Shown here: one piece after another, positions 34,223 to 43,507 of the stretch | How positions within the stretch are numbered: the first letter of the stretch is position 1 | How the letters are laid out: every line of letters begins with the position of its first letter | Origin: Runella zeae DSM 19591 | GTDB taxonomy: Bacteria; Bacteroidota; Bacteroidia; Cytophagales; Spirosomataceae | Reading direction: 5' to 3' | Assembly (NCBI RefSeq): GCF_000423565.1 | Contig: NZ_AUIF01000047.1 | Coordinates: 1-64,000 of the forward strand | Length of the DNA: 64,000 nt | Made by a program: the position numbers and the translations under genes | Notes under the pieces: generated by a model | What the model was told of the DNA's origin: nothing | The model's database searches: none | Seen by the model: only the letters and a program-made list of their open reading frames with translations

Positions 34223-37200
34223 TTAACTCCATTTTTCTAGCTTGGCTTCTGTAAGGGGTTTGGCTTCTTTTCTATGGCTAAACCTGTCGGCCCAAGTAGC
34301 AAATATTACATATAAGCCAGGAATGACCACTACGCCAAAGACCGTCCCGAACAACATCCCACCCGCAGCGGCTGTGCCAATAGTACGATTGCCTAAGGCT
34401 CCTGCTCCCGATGCAAACATCAATGGAAGTAAACCTGCAATAAACGCAAAAGAGGTCATTAAGATAGGCCTCAAACGTGCATTGGCACCTTCGATAGCGG
34501 CTTCTATCACATTATATCCTTCGCTATGACGCAGCGTGGCGTATTCTACAATAAGAATGGCATTCTTACCCAACAACCCGATGAGCATTACCATGGCGAT
34601 TTGGGCATAGATATTGTTTTCCAAACCCAATATAGACAAGAACAAAAATGTCCCAAAAATTCCGGTGGGAAGAGACAGGACAACAGGCAGGGGCAACAAA
34701 AAACTCTCATACTGCGCCGAAAGCAATAAATACACAAACACCAAACAAATCAGAAAAATATAGACGGCTTGGCTGCCCGTTTCGACTTCGTCGCGGCTGA
34801 TACCCGCCCAATCAATCTCATAACCTTTGGGAAGCTTGGTTTTGGCTACCTCCTGAATCGCCTCAATAGCACTGCCACTACTATAACCTTCGGCAGGCTC
34901 GCCGTTTAGCTCAGCAGAGGGGTACATATTGTAGCGCGTCACTTGGTCTACGCCATATACCCGTTCGAGGGTTACAAATGCCGACAAAGGCACCATATCC
35001 CCTTCATTATTTTTAACATAAAGGTTTAAAATGTCTTCTGGTTTGGCACGATATTGCGGTAGGGCTTGTACCATTACTTTGTACATTTGACCATATTTAA
35101 TAAAATTAGTGGCATATTCACTTCCCAACAAGGTCTGTAGTGCCCCCATAGCATTGTTGATAGTCACCTTTTTTTGAGCCGCCTTGTCTTCGTCGACATG
35201 TAAGAGGTACTGTGGAAAACTAGCATCAAAAATCGTAAATGCAGAAGCGATTTCGGGACGAGCTTTTAGGTCTTTGATGAATTGATTGACCACATCTTCC
35301 ATGGCTTTGAAGTCACCCTTGCCTGTTTTATCTAGCAATCTAAGCTCAAAACCACTCGCATTTCCATACCCAGGTACGGCAGGAGGAGGAAAATACTCAA
35401 GACGCGCATCTTTGATGTGTTTGGTTCGTTGCTCCACCATTTCCATGACTTCTTCTACCGTTTCTTTACGGGATTTCCAATCATGAAGGTTGATTAAGCA
35501 TGTACCATAAGTAGCCCCAGTACCATCCGAAAGGATGTTGGTACCCGCCAAAGTAGAGATAGATTCCACAGCCGTTATATTTTGGCAGGCTTTTTGGATT
35601 TCGTTCACAACCGCCTTGGTACGTTCGAGGGTAGCGCCAGAAGGTGTAGTGACACTTACATAAAAAGTACCTTGGTCTTCGTTGGGAATAAAACCCGAAG
35701 GTAACATCTTTCCAAAAATACCTATACCCCCACAAAACGCCAGTAGTATCCCAAACGTAATCACTCGACGGTTAACAATGGACGATAGCAAACGTTGATA
35801 TTTACTGGCAAGTCCCTCATACCAGCGATTGAATCCCTCAAAAAATCGTCCCAAGAAATGGTTTTGAGGATGTTCACTATGATTGCTTTTTAAAAACATA
35901 CCGCACAAAGCCGGCGTAAGCGTCAAGGCACTTACGCCCGAAAGCACGATAGAAATGGCCATGGTTATTGAAAACTGTTTATAAAAAATCCCAACGGGCC
36001 CGGTCATAAAAGAAGTAGGAACAAACACCGCCGACATCACAAGCGTAATGGCCACAATGGCCCCGCTGATTTCTTTCATCGCTTTTTCGGTTGCTTTTCG
36101 TGGCGAATACTTGCCAGTTTCTAGCTTGGCATGAACCGCTTCTACCACCACAATAGCATCATCAATCACAATCCCAATCGCCAATACCAAAGCAAAAAGT
36201 GTAATGAGATTGAGCGAAAAACCTAACAACTGCATAAAGAAAAATGTCCCAATAAGTGACACCGGCACCGTAATAGCGGGAATGAGCGTAGAACGAAAAT
36301 CTTGTAAAAACAAAAACACGACCAAAGCAACCAAGAAGAATGCTTCGATGAGAGTTTTGACCACTTCGTGTACAGATGCATCCAAAAAGCGCGAAACATC
36401 GTAGCTAAATTCATAGTCCATATCCTTCAAAAAAGTACTTTCTTTGATACGCTCCATGCTTTTTTTGACATTGGCAATCACCTCACTAGCGTTAGAACCA
36501 GGCAGCTGCTTGAGCATAATAGCAGCGGTAGGTTTCCCGTTAATTTTAGCTTCTACGTCAAAATAAGTAGTGCCAAATTCGACATCGGCAATATCCTTGA
36601 TACGTAAAATTTGTCCTTCTTCGTTGGATTTGATAGGGATGCTTTCATACTTTTCGGGCGTATTGTATTTCCCTCCGTACTTAATCACGTATTGTAATTG
36701 CTGAGGTGTTTTATCAGTACTTTCACCTACCTTTCCGGGCGCAGCCTCTACGTTTTGTTCCTCCAAGGCTTCCAAAACATCTTCAGTAGAAACGTTGTAG
36801 TTCAGCATCTTATCGGGCTTCAGCCAAATCCGCATGGCATATTCGCGTGCTCCCAAAATCTCCGCATACCCTACACCTTTTACCCTTTTGATTTCTGCTA
36901 GTACGTTAATATCGGCAAAGTTGTAAAGGAATTTTTCTTTGAGGGTGCTGTCTTTACTGAATATATTGATATACATCAGCATTGCATTTTCTTCCTTGGC
37001 AATTTTGACCCCATTTCTGATTACCTCGGCGGGGAGTTCGCCCATGACAGCCGCTACCCGATTCTGAACATTGACCGCTGCTACATCTGGATCTGTACCT
37101 ACTTCAAAAATAACCTGTACCACTCCTACGCCGTCGTTTCCCGCATCTGAAGACATATATTTCATACCCGGCACGCCATTGATAGCACGCTCGATTGGAA

Positions 37201-37387
37201 CAAGCGCCGCTTTGGTGACGGTTTCGGCATTGGCTCCGGTGTATTCGATAGTTACGTTTACCTCTGGTGGTGCCACACTTGGAAACTGCGTCATGGGCAG
37301 GCGTGTAAGCATTAGTAAGCCCAGCAAGGTAATAATCAGAGCAATGACTATCGACAAAACAGGCCGATTTATGAATTGACTAAACAT
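34223..37387 (-). CDS. RND efflux pump inner-membrane subunit (AcrB/HAE1-like)
   Basis: A 1054-residue RND transporter of the hydrophobe/amphiphile type. It begins MFSQFINRPVLSIVIAL; the ATG at 37387 is used because the longer frame begins at TTG. Two repeats of six membrane helices flank large periplasmic loops. The proton-relay Asp pair is in GIVIDDAIVVVEAV of helix 4. It probably exports drugs or other amphiphiles with the adaptor encoded 63 bases upstream. No TolC-type outer-membrane gene is adjacent, so it must borrow one. Confidence 0.95.
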   Translation of the reverse strand: MFSQFINRPVLSIVIALIITLLGLLMLTRLPMTQFPSVAPPEVNVTIEYTGANAETVTKAALVPIERAINGVPGMKYMSSDAGNDGVGVVQVIFEVGTDPDVAAVNVQNRVAAVMGELPAEVIRNGVKIAKEENAMLMYINIFSKDSTLKEKFLYNFADINVLAEIKRVKGVGYAEILGAREYAMRIWLKPDKMLNYNVSTEDVLEALEEQNVEAAPGKVGESTDKTPQQLQYVIKYGGKYNTPEKYESIPIKSNEEGQILRIKDIADVEFGTTYFDVEAKINGKPTAAIMLKQLPGSNASEVIANVKKSMERIKESTFLKDMDYEFSYDVSRFLDASVHEVVKTLIEAFFLVALVVFLFLQDFRSTLIPAITVPVSLIGTFFFMQLLGFSLNLITLFALVLAIGIVIDDAIVVVEAVHAKLETGKYSPRKATEKAMKEISGAIVAITLVMSAVFVPTSFMTGPVGIFYKQFSITMAISIVLSGVSALTLTPALCGMFLKSNHSEHPQNHFLGRFFEGFNRWYEGLASKYQRLLSSIVNRRVITFGILLAFCGGIGIFGKMLPSGFIPNEDQGTFYVSVTTPSGATLERTKAVVNEIQKACQNITAVESISTLAGTNILSDGTGATYGTCLINLHDWKSRKETVEEVMEMVEQRTKHIKDARLEYFPPPAVPGYGNASGFELRLLDKTGKGDFKAMEDVVNQFIKDLKARPEIASAFTIFDASFPQYLLHVDEDKAAQKKVTINNAMGALQTLLGSEYATNFIKYGQMYKVMVQALPQYRAKPEDILNLYVKNNEGDMVPLSAFVTLERVYGVDQVTRYNMYPSAELNGEPAEGYSSGSAIEAIQEVAKTKLPKGYEIDWAGISRDEVETGSQAVYIFLICLVFVYLLLSAQYESFLLPLPVVLSLPTGIFGTFLFLSILGLENNIYAQIAMVMLIGLLGKNAILIVEYATLRHSEGYNVIEAAIEGANARLRPILMTSFAFIAGLLPLMFASGAGALGNRTIGTAAAGGMLFGTVFGVVVIPGLYVIFATWADRFSHRKEAKPLTEAKLEKWS

Positions 37388-37410
37388 AGCTTTTTGGTTA
37401 ATAGTGAATC

Positions 37411-37439
37411 GTTGAACCGTATATCTATATACGGTCAAC
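37411..37439. promoter_or_regulatory. intergenic palindrome between adaptor and pump genes
   Basis: ACCGTATAT at 37416-37424 and ATATACGGT at 37427-37435 are perfect arms around CT, extended by GTTG (37411-37414) and CAAC (37436-37439) with one extra A. It may be an operator, a processing hairpin or an attenuator. Confidence 0.45.
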
Positions 37440-37450
37440 TAAATTACCCT

Positions 37451-38575
37451 CTAATTTTTAGCATTACTCGCCATCGCTTGACGCATAGATACAAACTGCG
37501 GGGTGATCACGTCACCTTCCGCCACTCGTTGTATACCTTCATAGAGAATTTTTTCGGACTTATCTAAGCCCGACTCAATCACGTACAGCTGTGGCAATCG
37601 CTGGAGAATTTGCACGTTGCGGATACTTACTTTATTTTGGGCATCCACTACGTACAAGCAGTTGCGGTCTTGCACCTCAAATATCGCTTTATGAGGAACT
37701 ACCAACGCATTTTTAATCGTATTGGTCAATTGGATTTTACCACTTGCCCCATTTTTGAGGATTTGTTGTGGATTAGGAAATTTAGCACGAAAAGCTATAT
37801 TTCCCGTATTTTTATCAAACTGACTATCAATAGTTTCAATAATGCCCCTTTGCGAATAAGGTTGTCCATTGGCCAATATAAGCGTAACAGGGCGCCGACG
37901 ATTGATTTCATTTTGGGCCGTAAAATCCAAATACTCTTTTTCAGTTACGTTAAAATAAGCATAGACCTCTTGATTGTTGGAGACTATTGTCAGCAGCGTG
38001 CCTTCGTCTACTAAGCTTCCTACCTTGTTGGGAATTCGCCCTACTACTCCACCAAAAGGAGCCTTGATTTCGGTCATAGAGAGTTGTAATTGGGCATTGG
38101 CAGCGTCTGATTCGGCCTCTTCAATTCGAGCTTTGAGGGTTTCTAGTTTCGATTCTGCGATCTCCAACTCTGTCTTGCCTACTATTTTTTGTTCTACCAA
38201 GTGGCGTATATTCTTAATTTCCAACTCAAGGGTCTTTGCCTCTGAGCGAGCACTTTTGAGCGTTGCTTGAGCTTTATTAAGCTCTTGTCGGTATCGTTGC
38301 CCTCCGATTCTAAACAATGTTTGTCCGCTATGAACTGCCCTACCTTCGTCTATCAAAACAGCTTCGATATAGCCTTCGATTTTGCTACGTATTTCTACGT
38401 TTTGAAGTGAGGCAATAGTTGTCACATATTCTTTTGTATACACAGTATCTACTACCAATGGACTAGTGACAGGAAAAGATAGTTGTTCGACTTTGGATTG
38501 GTTGGTCCCTTCCATACACGACCAACATACTAACAGGCAGGCACACACACCTACCTTAAAAGCATTTGCTTTCAT
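37451..38575 (-). CDS. RND periplasmic adaptor (membrane fusion protein)
   Basis: A 374-residue lipoprotein-like adaptor (signal to about C20). Order: barrel/lipoyl halves (EIRSKIEGYIEAVLIDEGRAVHSGQTLF), a coiled-coil hairpin (about 95-165, Glu/Lys/Ala rich), the second lipoyl half (IKAPFGGVVGRIPNKVGSLVDEGTLL), then beta-barrel and membrane-proximal domains. It links the pump to an outer-membrane channel. I start at the ATG at 38575 because it gives a normal signal peptide. Confidence 0.94.
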   Translation of the reverse strand: MKANAFKVGVCACLLVCWSCMEGTNQSKVEQLSFPVTSPLVVDTVYTKEYVTTIASLQNVEIRSKIEGYIEAVLIDEGRAVHSGQTLFRIGGQRYRQELNKAQATLKSARSEAKTLELEIKNIRHLVEQKIVGKTELEIAESKLETLKARIEEAESDAANAQLQLSMTEIKAPFGGVVGRIPNKVGSLVDEGTLLTIVSNNQEVYAYFNVTEKEYLDFTAQNEINRRRPVTLILANGQPYSQRGIIETIDSQFDKNTGNIAFRAKFPNPQQILKNGASGKIQLTNTIKNALVVPHKAIFEVQDRNCLYVVDAQNKVSIRNVQILQRLPQLYVIESGLDKSEKILYEGIQRVAEGDVITPQFVSMRQAMASNAKN

Positions 38576-38657
38576 AATAATGGGGTTAAAAATAAAAACA
38601 TAAACCAACGTAATCATCTTAGATTACGCTTTGGAATAATCACGAAAAAGAAGAAAA

Positions 38658-39053
38658 TTAGGCGTGTTGGGGCGGTGGAGATACTAGCTCAGGATGATAC
38701 TGACTCGCATACATATCTTGGTAATAAATAGGAAGCAAAGGAGAGGCTAAAGAGTGGATATGGTTTGAAAGTATAAACGAATGGAGAGATTGGCAGTAAA
38801 AGAGAATTTTTCCTAGCGAAATATGGCTACCATCTTCGGTATCATGTTCGTCATGTTCAGCAAAAAAATCACCTAATCCCAACCATTGTTCAATCACCAA
38901 TTCGGCGATACTTTCTATATCATTGTATGCAAGATTTTCGGGAATATTGTCTGGCTGGGGGTCAGGAGAATCAATACTACAGTTGAGTATGTGAATTGTC
39001 ATCAATACCCAAAAGAAGCGAAAAATAGTATTTTTTCCCAACCAACTAATCAT
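38658..39053 (-). CDS. small secreted protein associated with the RND pump
   Basis: A 131-residue protein of no family I can name. It has a hydrophobic N-terminus and a possible lipid-attachment Cys at 25 (ILNCSIDSPD). An acidic, His-containing centre follows (FFAEHDEHDTEDGSH) and the tail is YASQYHPELVSPPP. Similar short proteins occur in front of cation or drug efflux operons in Bacteroidota. The Asp/His cluster could bind metal. It precedes the adaptor gene by 82 bases and is probably in the same operon. A TATTTTTG box (minus strand, 39058-39065) sits only five bases before its ATG, which would give a nearly leaderless message. Confidence 0.6.
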   Translation of the reverse strand: MISWLGKNTIFRFFWVLMTIHILNCSIDSPDPQPDNIPENLAYNDIESIAELVIEQWLGLGDFFAEHDEHDTEDGSHISLGKILFYCQSLHSFILSNHIHSLASPLLPIYYQDMYASQYHPELVSPPPQHA

Positions 39054-39160
39054 ACGACAAAAATAGCCCTATTTTCTACAAATGTACTCTCTGCCAAAGA
39101 ATTTTGTATGAATATGGCATGATACTCTAGCTCGCAAACACATTTTCAATGGTTTGTCTG

Positions 39161-40033
39161 TTAATGTAATCCATAATTTTTTTCGCCAGCTCTAATGGCA
39201 ATGGGTAAGCGATTTTGTTTGGGTGGTAATGGACAAGTTGCAAAAGCCGTAAAAGCACAAGGAGGATTGATGGCTTTGTTGAAATCAAGAATGGTAGTGC
39301 CTTGTTCGTTAGGCAAATCGGCATATAGAAAACGCCCCGCTCCGTAGGTTTCTTTTTGATTGGTAGGATCTGCAAAAAGGATAAAAAGCTCTCCCTCACT
39401 CTCTACCGCATCCAAACGATACTCTTTTCCAGCGATTGAAAACACCAAAGTACCCGGCGAAGGCTGCATCGTGGTTTGCCCAAGCACATCCATAATGGCT
39501 ATTTTTTTGTCGGCAGTGGCTTTTTCAAGTTTGGCCGTCACTTGCCATTTGGCATCAATAGGATAAGTATCAACCCCTTTAAAATGCTGCAATTCAATAC
39601 TTTCCAAGTCTCTCAAGCGAATTCCCACTTTGGGCCCACGTTTTATGACAAACCATCTGAAGGAACCATATTGCATGGTGGTACTTTGTCCGTCCGCAAA
39701 AACATAAGGAGCGGGTACCTTCGCCCCTAATAAACTCACCTGCACGCCCTGCTCGGCCACAAAACTCACTTTACTGTCTTTTAGCAGTAGCGTTCCTATT
39801 TTTTTAGGCGCTTTTTCTGGAAACACAATTTGATTAGTAGCATCACTCCCAAATGAATTTTCGCCTTCTTCCAACCAAAATAAACCCGCAAGATTGAGCC
39901 ATCCATTTTCAGATTTGAGGCTTTCTAAACGGTCTTGATGCCATGCTTTTATATCTTTTATATATTGGCTTTTATCCTGCCCCAAAGAGACCAGCGAAGC
40001 CAATAAAAACAGCCAAGTAAATTGTGTTTTCAT
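39161..40033 (-). CDS. DUF1684 domain-containing exported protein
   Basis: A 290-residue protein with signal peptide (LASLVSLGQ). DUF1684 features are visible: IKAWHQDRLESLKSENGWLNLAGLFWLEEG, FRWFVIKRGPKVGIRLRD, and the closing YADLPNEQGTTILDFNKAINPPCAFTAFATCPLPP with its conserved Cys residues. The biochemical role of the family is unknown. It lies 30 bases downstream of comEC on the same strand and may be read through from that operon. Confidence 0.88.
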   Translation of the reverse strand: MKTQFTWLFLLASLVSLGQDKSQYIKDIKAWHQDRLESLKSENGWLNLAGLFWLEEGENSFGSDATNQIVFPEKAPKKIGTLLLKDSKVSFVAEQGVQVSLLGAKVPAPYVFADGQSTTMQYGSFRWFVIKRGPKVGIRLRDLESIELQHFKGVDTYPIDAKWQVTAKLEKATADKKIAIMDVLGQTTMQPSPGTLVFSIAGKEYRLDAVESEGELFILFADPTNQKETYGAGRFLYADLPNEQGTTILDFNKAINPPCAFTAFATCPLPPKQNRLPIAIRAGEKNYGLH

Positions 40034-40063
40034 AAAATAACAATTGTTGATGAATGTACTTAT

Positions 40064-42169
40064 TTAATACCAAGCATTCAAGTCCGGAATCTTGTTTTCA
40101 TGCCCATTGTGCCACAAAATAGCTCCTTTTTTATTCATAAAATGATAGTCCAACTTAGCCACTTCCGCTTGTTTTTGAAGGGTATCCAACACGTAAAATT
40201 TGTTGGAATGATCAAAAAACAACTTCTGCATTCCAAATGACCTTTGAAGTTGAGCCATATTTTTGTGACTTGATTTTCTGACAAGTACATAATCTGCCTT
40301 TGGAAGCGGTTCCGTAAGTGGCTGCTCTACCAGCAATATCGTTTTCTGATTCCAAACAATCAATTTACCAAACGGCAATGTCTTTATGATTCCTAATCGC
40401 GGCGAAGGTGTCTCTAGCTTCTCTTTGATGATATGCTTGATACCACGCTTTACATAAAAGTTTTTAAGGTAAAAATCATAAGGCTGTTTGCCTTGTTGGA
40501 AAAAAGCAGAATCGGCCACAATAACCGCATTTTGGCCGTCAATCAAACTAACCACCGTCTGATACGGAACTGCATGCAATACCACTGCCTTCTGATGGCG
40601 ATACTCAACAATTTCGGCTAGCTGCACTACCATTAGACATATACTTACACCTACCACCGCCCAAAGCCATTTTAGATCGCGCTCGTATAGCATCACAATC
40701 AACAGCCCGATGATTGCATACACCAACAAAAGCTCTAACCAAGAAAACGAAAGATTGGAAACTAGCGAAAGAGGCAATTTATCGATCAAAACAACCGACT
40801 GATTGAGTAACCAAATAATACTGGTCAGTACCCACCCCAAAGCAGAACCTATCAATGGAATCCAAGACAACAGAATAGCGGCCAAAGCCACAGGCAGCAT
40901 AGCCGTAGAAAGCGCTACCACGATGGGATTTGCCAACAAAAAATAAGTGGGAAATTGATGAAAATAATAAACCGCAATAGGGTAAGTTGCCAATTGTGCG
41001 GTCAAAGCTACGGCGGTAATTGCCCACATTTTATCCAAAAACCAATCTTTAAAAACAAGGCTTTGGTAAAGAATAGGCTGCAAAAATATAATACCTGCTA
41101 ACGCAGCATACGAAAGCTGAAAGCTCACCGAATATATCAGCAGTGGGTCAAGCACCAATAAAACAAGCGCTGAGCCAAAAAGAGCATGAGCGATGTTTTG
41201 TTTTCGCTGAAGAGGCTCTGACAACAAAAAAATGGTAAACATCAAAGCCGAGCGAATCACCGGAGCCGATAGCCCCGTGAGCACAGCATAAAACCATAAG
41301 ATAGTGAGTGTAAGTCCCAAATACAGCCACTTTCCGAAACGATTTTTTTTGAAACGACTCAACAATAAGGTGAGCAGCCACACAAAAATCCCAATATGAA
41401 AACCCGACACCGACAACACATGTACCGCTCCTGCTGCGGAGTAAGCTTGCAGCAAGTCCACATCCATTTCATCACGTAAGCCCAAGACCATTGCTTTGGC
41501 TACTCCGTATTCACGCTCATAGGGTATGAGCTTACGCAAGGCTGCATCGCTCCACGCACTCAACTGATAAGGCCATACTTTGTACCAAACCGTGCGGCTT
41601 TTTCCCGTTTTTTCAAAATCGGTAATTCGCAGATAATCTTGAAAGAAAATATACTGATACGAAAGGAATCGCTGATAATCAAATTGGGCGGGGTTGGCGG
41701 GTGGCAAAATTTCGGTCGGTGTCCCTAGAATTACCAATTCATCGCCATAATTTGGTTTAGGGGCTTTTTTGTCGATATATAGTAGCACTTTACCATTAGC
41801 CTTTTTCCACTCATGCTGCGTTTTGATAGCCGATACTTCCAATTCAACTTTATGAACTTTGGTACGGGTTTCGGGCAGCGATAAAACATATCCTTGATAT
41901 GCCTTTATTTCGGAAAGAGAAAAGTGACTTAAATGAAGATGATTGTCTTGTTCTTGGTGCAAGACCCGATTAAGCATTCCTAAATTGACAAAAAGCAACA
42001 ACGTAAAAACACCCATCCAAAAGCGGCTTCGAAAAAAACGCCACATCCATAAATTACCTAAAGCCACCATACACAGCCCTCCCCACATCCATTCCACGGG
42101 CCATTTGACTTGCCCCATTAGCCAAATCCCCAACACAAAAGCCAACGTATAGCGAAGGAGAATGTTCAT
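40064..42169 (-). CDS. comEC: ComEC/Rec2-type DNA uptake channel, without C-terminal metallo-beta-lactamase domain
   Basis: A 701-residue membrane protein. An N-terminal DUF4131 region (about 20-200) has soluble strands. The competence domain (about 235-510) has the signature AGAVHVLSVSGFHIGI and many membrane helices. The C-terminal 150 residues lack the HxHxDH metal motif of the nuclease-like domain found in Bacillus ComEC, as is common in this phylum. It carries transforming DNA across the inner membrane. Its start overlaps the upstream protease gene by 4 bases. Confidence 0.92.
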   Translation of the reverse strand: MNILLRYTLAFVLGIWLMGQVKWPVEWMWGGLCMVALGNLWMWRFFRSRFWMGVFTLLLFVNLGMLNRVLHQEQDNHLHLSHFSLSEIKAYQGYVLSLPETRTKVHKVELEVSAIKTQHEWKKANGKVLLYIDKKAPKPNYGDELVILGTPTEILPPANPAQFDYQRFLSYQYIFFQDYLRITDFEKTGKSRTVWYKVWPYQLSAWSDAALRKLIPYEREYGVAKAMVLGLRDEMDVDLLQAYSAAGAVHVLSVSGFHIGIFVWLLTLLLSRFKKNRFGKWLYLGLTLTILWFYAVLTGLSAPVIRSALMFTIFLLSEPLQRKQNIAHALFGSALVLLVLDPLLIYSVSFQLSYAALAGIIFLQPILYQSLVFKDWFLDKMWAITAVALTAQLATYPIAVYYFHQFPTYFLLANPIVVALSTAMLPVALAAILLSWIPLIGSALGWVLTSIIWLLNQSVVLIDKLPLSLVSNLSFSWLELLLVYAIIGLLIVMLYERDLKWLWAVVGVSICLMVVQLAEIVEYRHQKAVVLHAVPYQTVVSLIDGQNAVIVADSAFFQQGKQPYDFYLKNFYVKRGIKHIIKEKLETPSPRLGIIKTLPFGKLIVWNQKTILLVEQPLTEPLPKADYVLVRKSSHKNMAQLQRSFGMQKLFFDHSNKFYVLDTLQKQAEVAKLDYHFMNKKGAILWHNGHENKIPDLNAWY

Positions 42170-43506
42170 CGCCTGATAATCAAACGGGAAGTAAATGTTT
42201 CATCTTTGGTTTTTACCCTTACGATGTAGCTACCAGCGGCCATATCGTCGGTCGGAAAATCAACAATCCAACTGGGATAATCTTCATACACAAATCGCTT
42301 CACCAATTGGCCAGTCACGCTATATACCTCTACCTCAAAGTCCCCAAACTCTTTGAGTGTCACCTCTACTTTCACCCTTTCAGTAGAGGGAGCGGGATTA
42401 GGATAGACCCTTACCGCTAGTTTTTCGCCAAAAGGTACGCTTGCGCACCAATACTTCACCAATCGTGCCCTTCTTGGAGCCTTTTCAATGACAGCCAGCA
42501 TTCGTTCGGCTTGGTTTTTAGTAAAAATATTCATGCACGAATCAGGCGAATAATCAAGGTAATTTTCGGTCATGTTGCGCATCCGTTGTCCGCTACAATT
42601 TGAAAATACGGGACCACAATTAGCCGATTGATTACCACTTTCAGCGGTGGGCGTATCCGCACAATAATCGTCGCCGCAATTGGTATCTCCCCAAGTGTGA
42701 ATCAATCCTAACCAATGCCCTACCTCGTGTGTGGTGGTACGGCCTAGGTTGTAGAGACGGCTTGTGACGGCGCTTCCTACCCCAAATACCCGAAAATCAA
42801 TAAAAACCCCATCGGTACGCTCTTGAAGCTCCGAACTATTGTCCAAGCCCTGAACGCCTGTGACTGACGGGAACTGTGCCACCCCTAAAAAACTACCCGA
42901 AAAGCGGGTTACCCAGATATTCATGTAGAGATCCGTAGGCCAACTGACGATATTGGCCAGAAGCTGATCATCCGAAAAAATATCAAAAGAAGTTTTGTTG
43001 GGATAATAATGCCTTGTGATGCCGTTGGTAGGTTGGTTGTTTGGGTCGACATTGGCTAAATAGAATTCGATACCCGTATCTGCGCCGACGGGGTTGTTGT
43101 TGAAGCCCCTTGTACCTGCCTTGCGCCGATAATCTTCATTCAAAATCTTAATCTGCGACAAAATTTGTTCATCCGAAATATTGACATTGTCGCGTCCTCC
43201 TGTAGTACCAGCGGCGTTGTTATGAATCACGTGCACCACCACAGGGATACGGATTGTTTCACAAAGTACTGCTGTACGAAGATTTTTACGGCTAGGATTG
43301 TGCAAAGTATTCTGCACAGAATCTTCGAGCAACCTACGTTTCAGAGCCCAATAAGGATAGCGTTTTTGAAGGAGGCTATCATAAGGCACCGCCGAACAAC
43401 GTTGTGCAAAACTAGGAGGCATGAAAAAGGAGACAAACAACAAAAAACTGCCGATGACTCCTACTTGGATATATTTAGCGATTTTGGTGTATTGTCTCCC
43501 TTTCAC
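42166..43506 (-). CDS. M43-family metalloprotease with type IX sorting domain
   Basis: A 446-residue secreted pappalysin/cytophagalysin-type protease. After the signal peptide (SFFMPPSFAQ) and a propeptide comes the catalytic domain with zinc motif H260-E-V-G-H264-W-L-G-L-I-H270 and a Met-turn region near DSCMNIF. The last 80 residues (VYPNPAPSTERV to RLIIRR) form a type IX secretion C-terminal domain, so it should be exported to the surface. It lies between phoH (1 base) and comEC (4-base overlap). Confidence 0.93.
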   Translation of the reverse strand: MKGRQYTKIAKYIQVGVIGSFLLFVSFFMPPSFAQRCSAVPYDSLLQKRYPYWALKRRLLEDSVQNTLHNPSRKNLRTAVLCETIRIPVVVHVIHNNAAGTTGGRDNVNISDEQILSQIKILNEDYRRKAGTRGFNNNPVGADTGIEFYLANVDPNNQPTNGITRHYYPNKTSFDIFSDDQLLANIVSWPTDLYMNIWVTRFSGSFLGVAQFPSVTGVQGLDNSSELQERTDGVFIDFRVFGVGSAVTSRLYNLGRTTTHEVGHWLGLIHTWGDTNCGDDYCADTPTAESGNQSANCGPVFSNCSGQRMRNMTENYLDYSPDSCMNIFTKNQAERMLAVIEKAPRRARLVKYWCASVPFGEKLAVRVYPNPAPSTERVKVEVTLKEFGDFEVEVYSVTGQLVKRFVYEDYPSWIVDFPTDDMAAGSYIVRVKTKDETFTSRLIIRR

Positions 43507-43507
43507 T

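Noticed and set aside
40064-40600. Metallo-beta-lactamase nuclease domain at the ComEC C-terminus
   Set aside because: No HxHxDH motif is visible in the last 150 residues.
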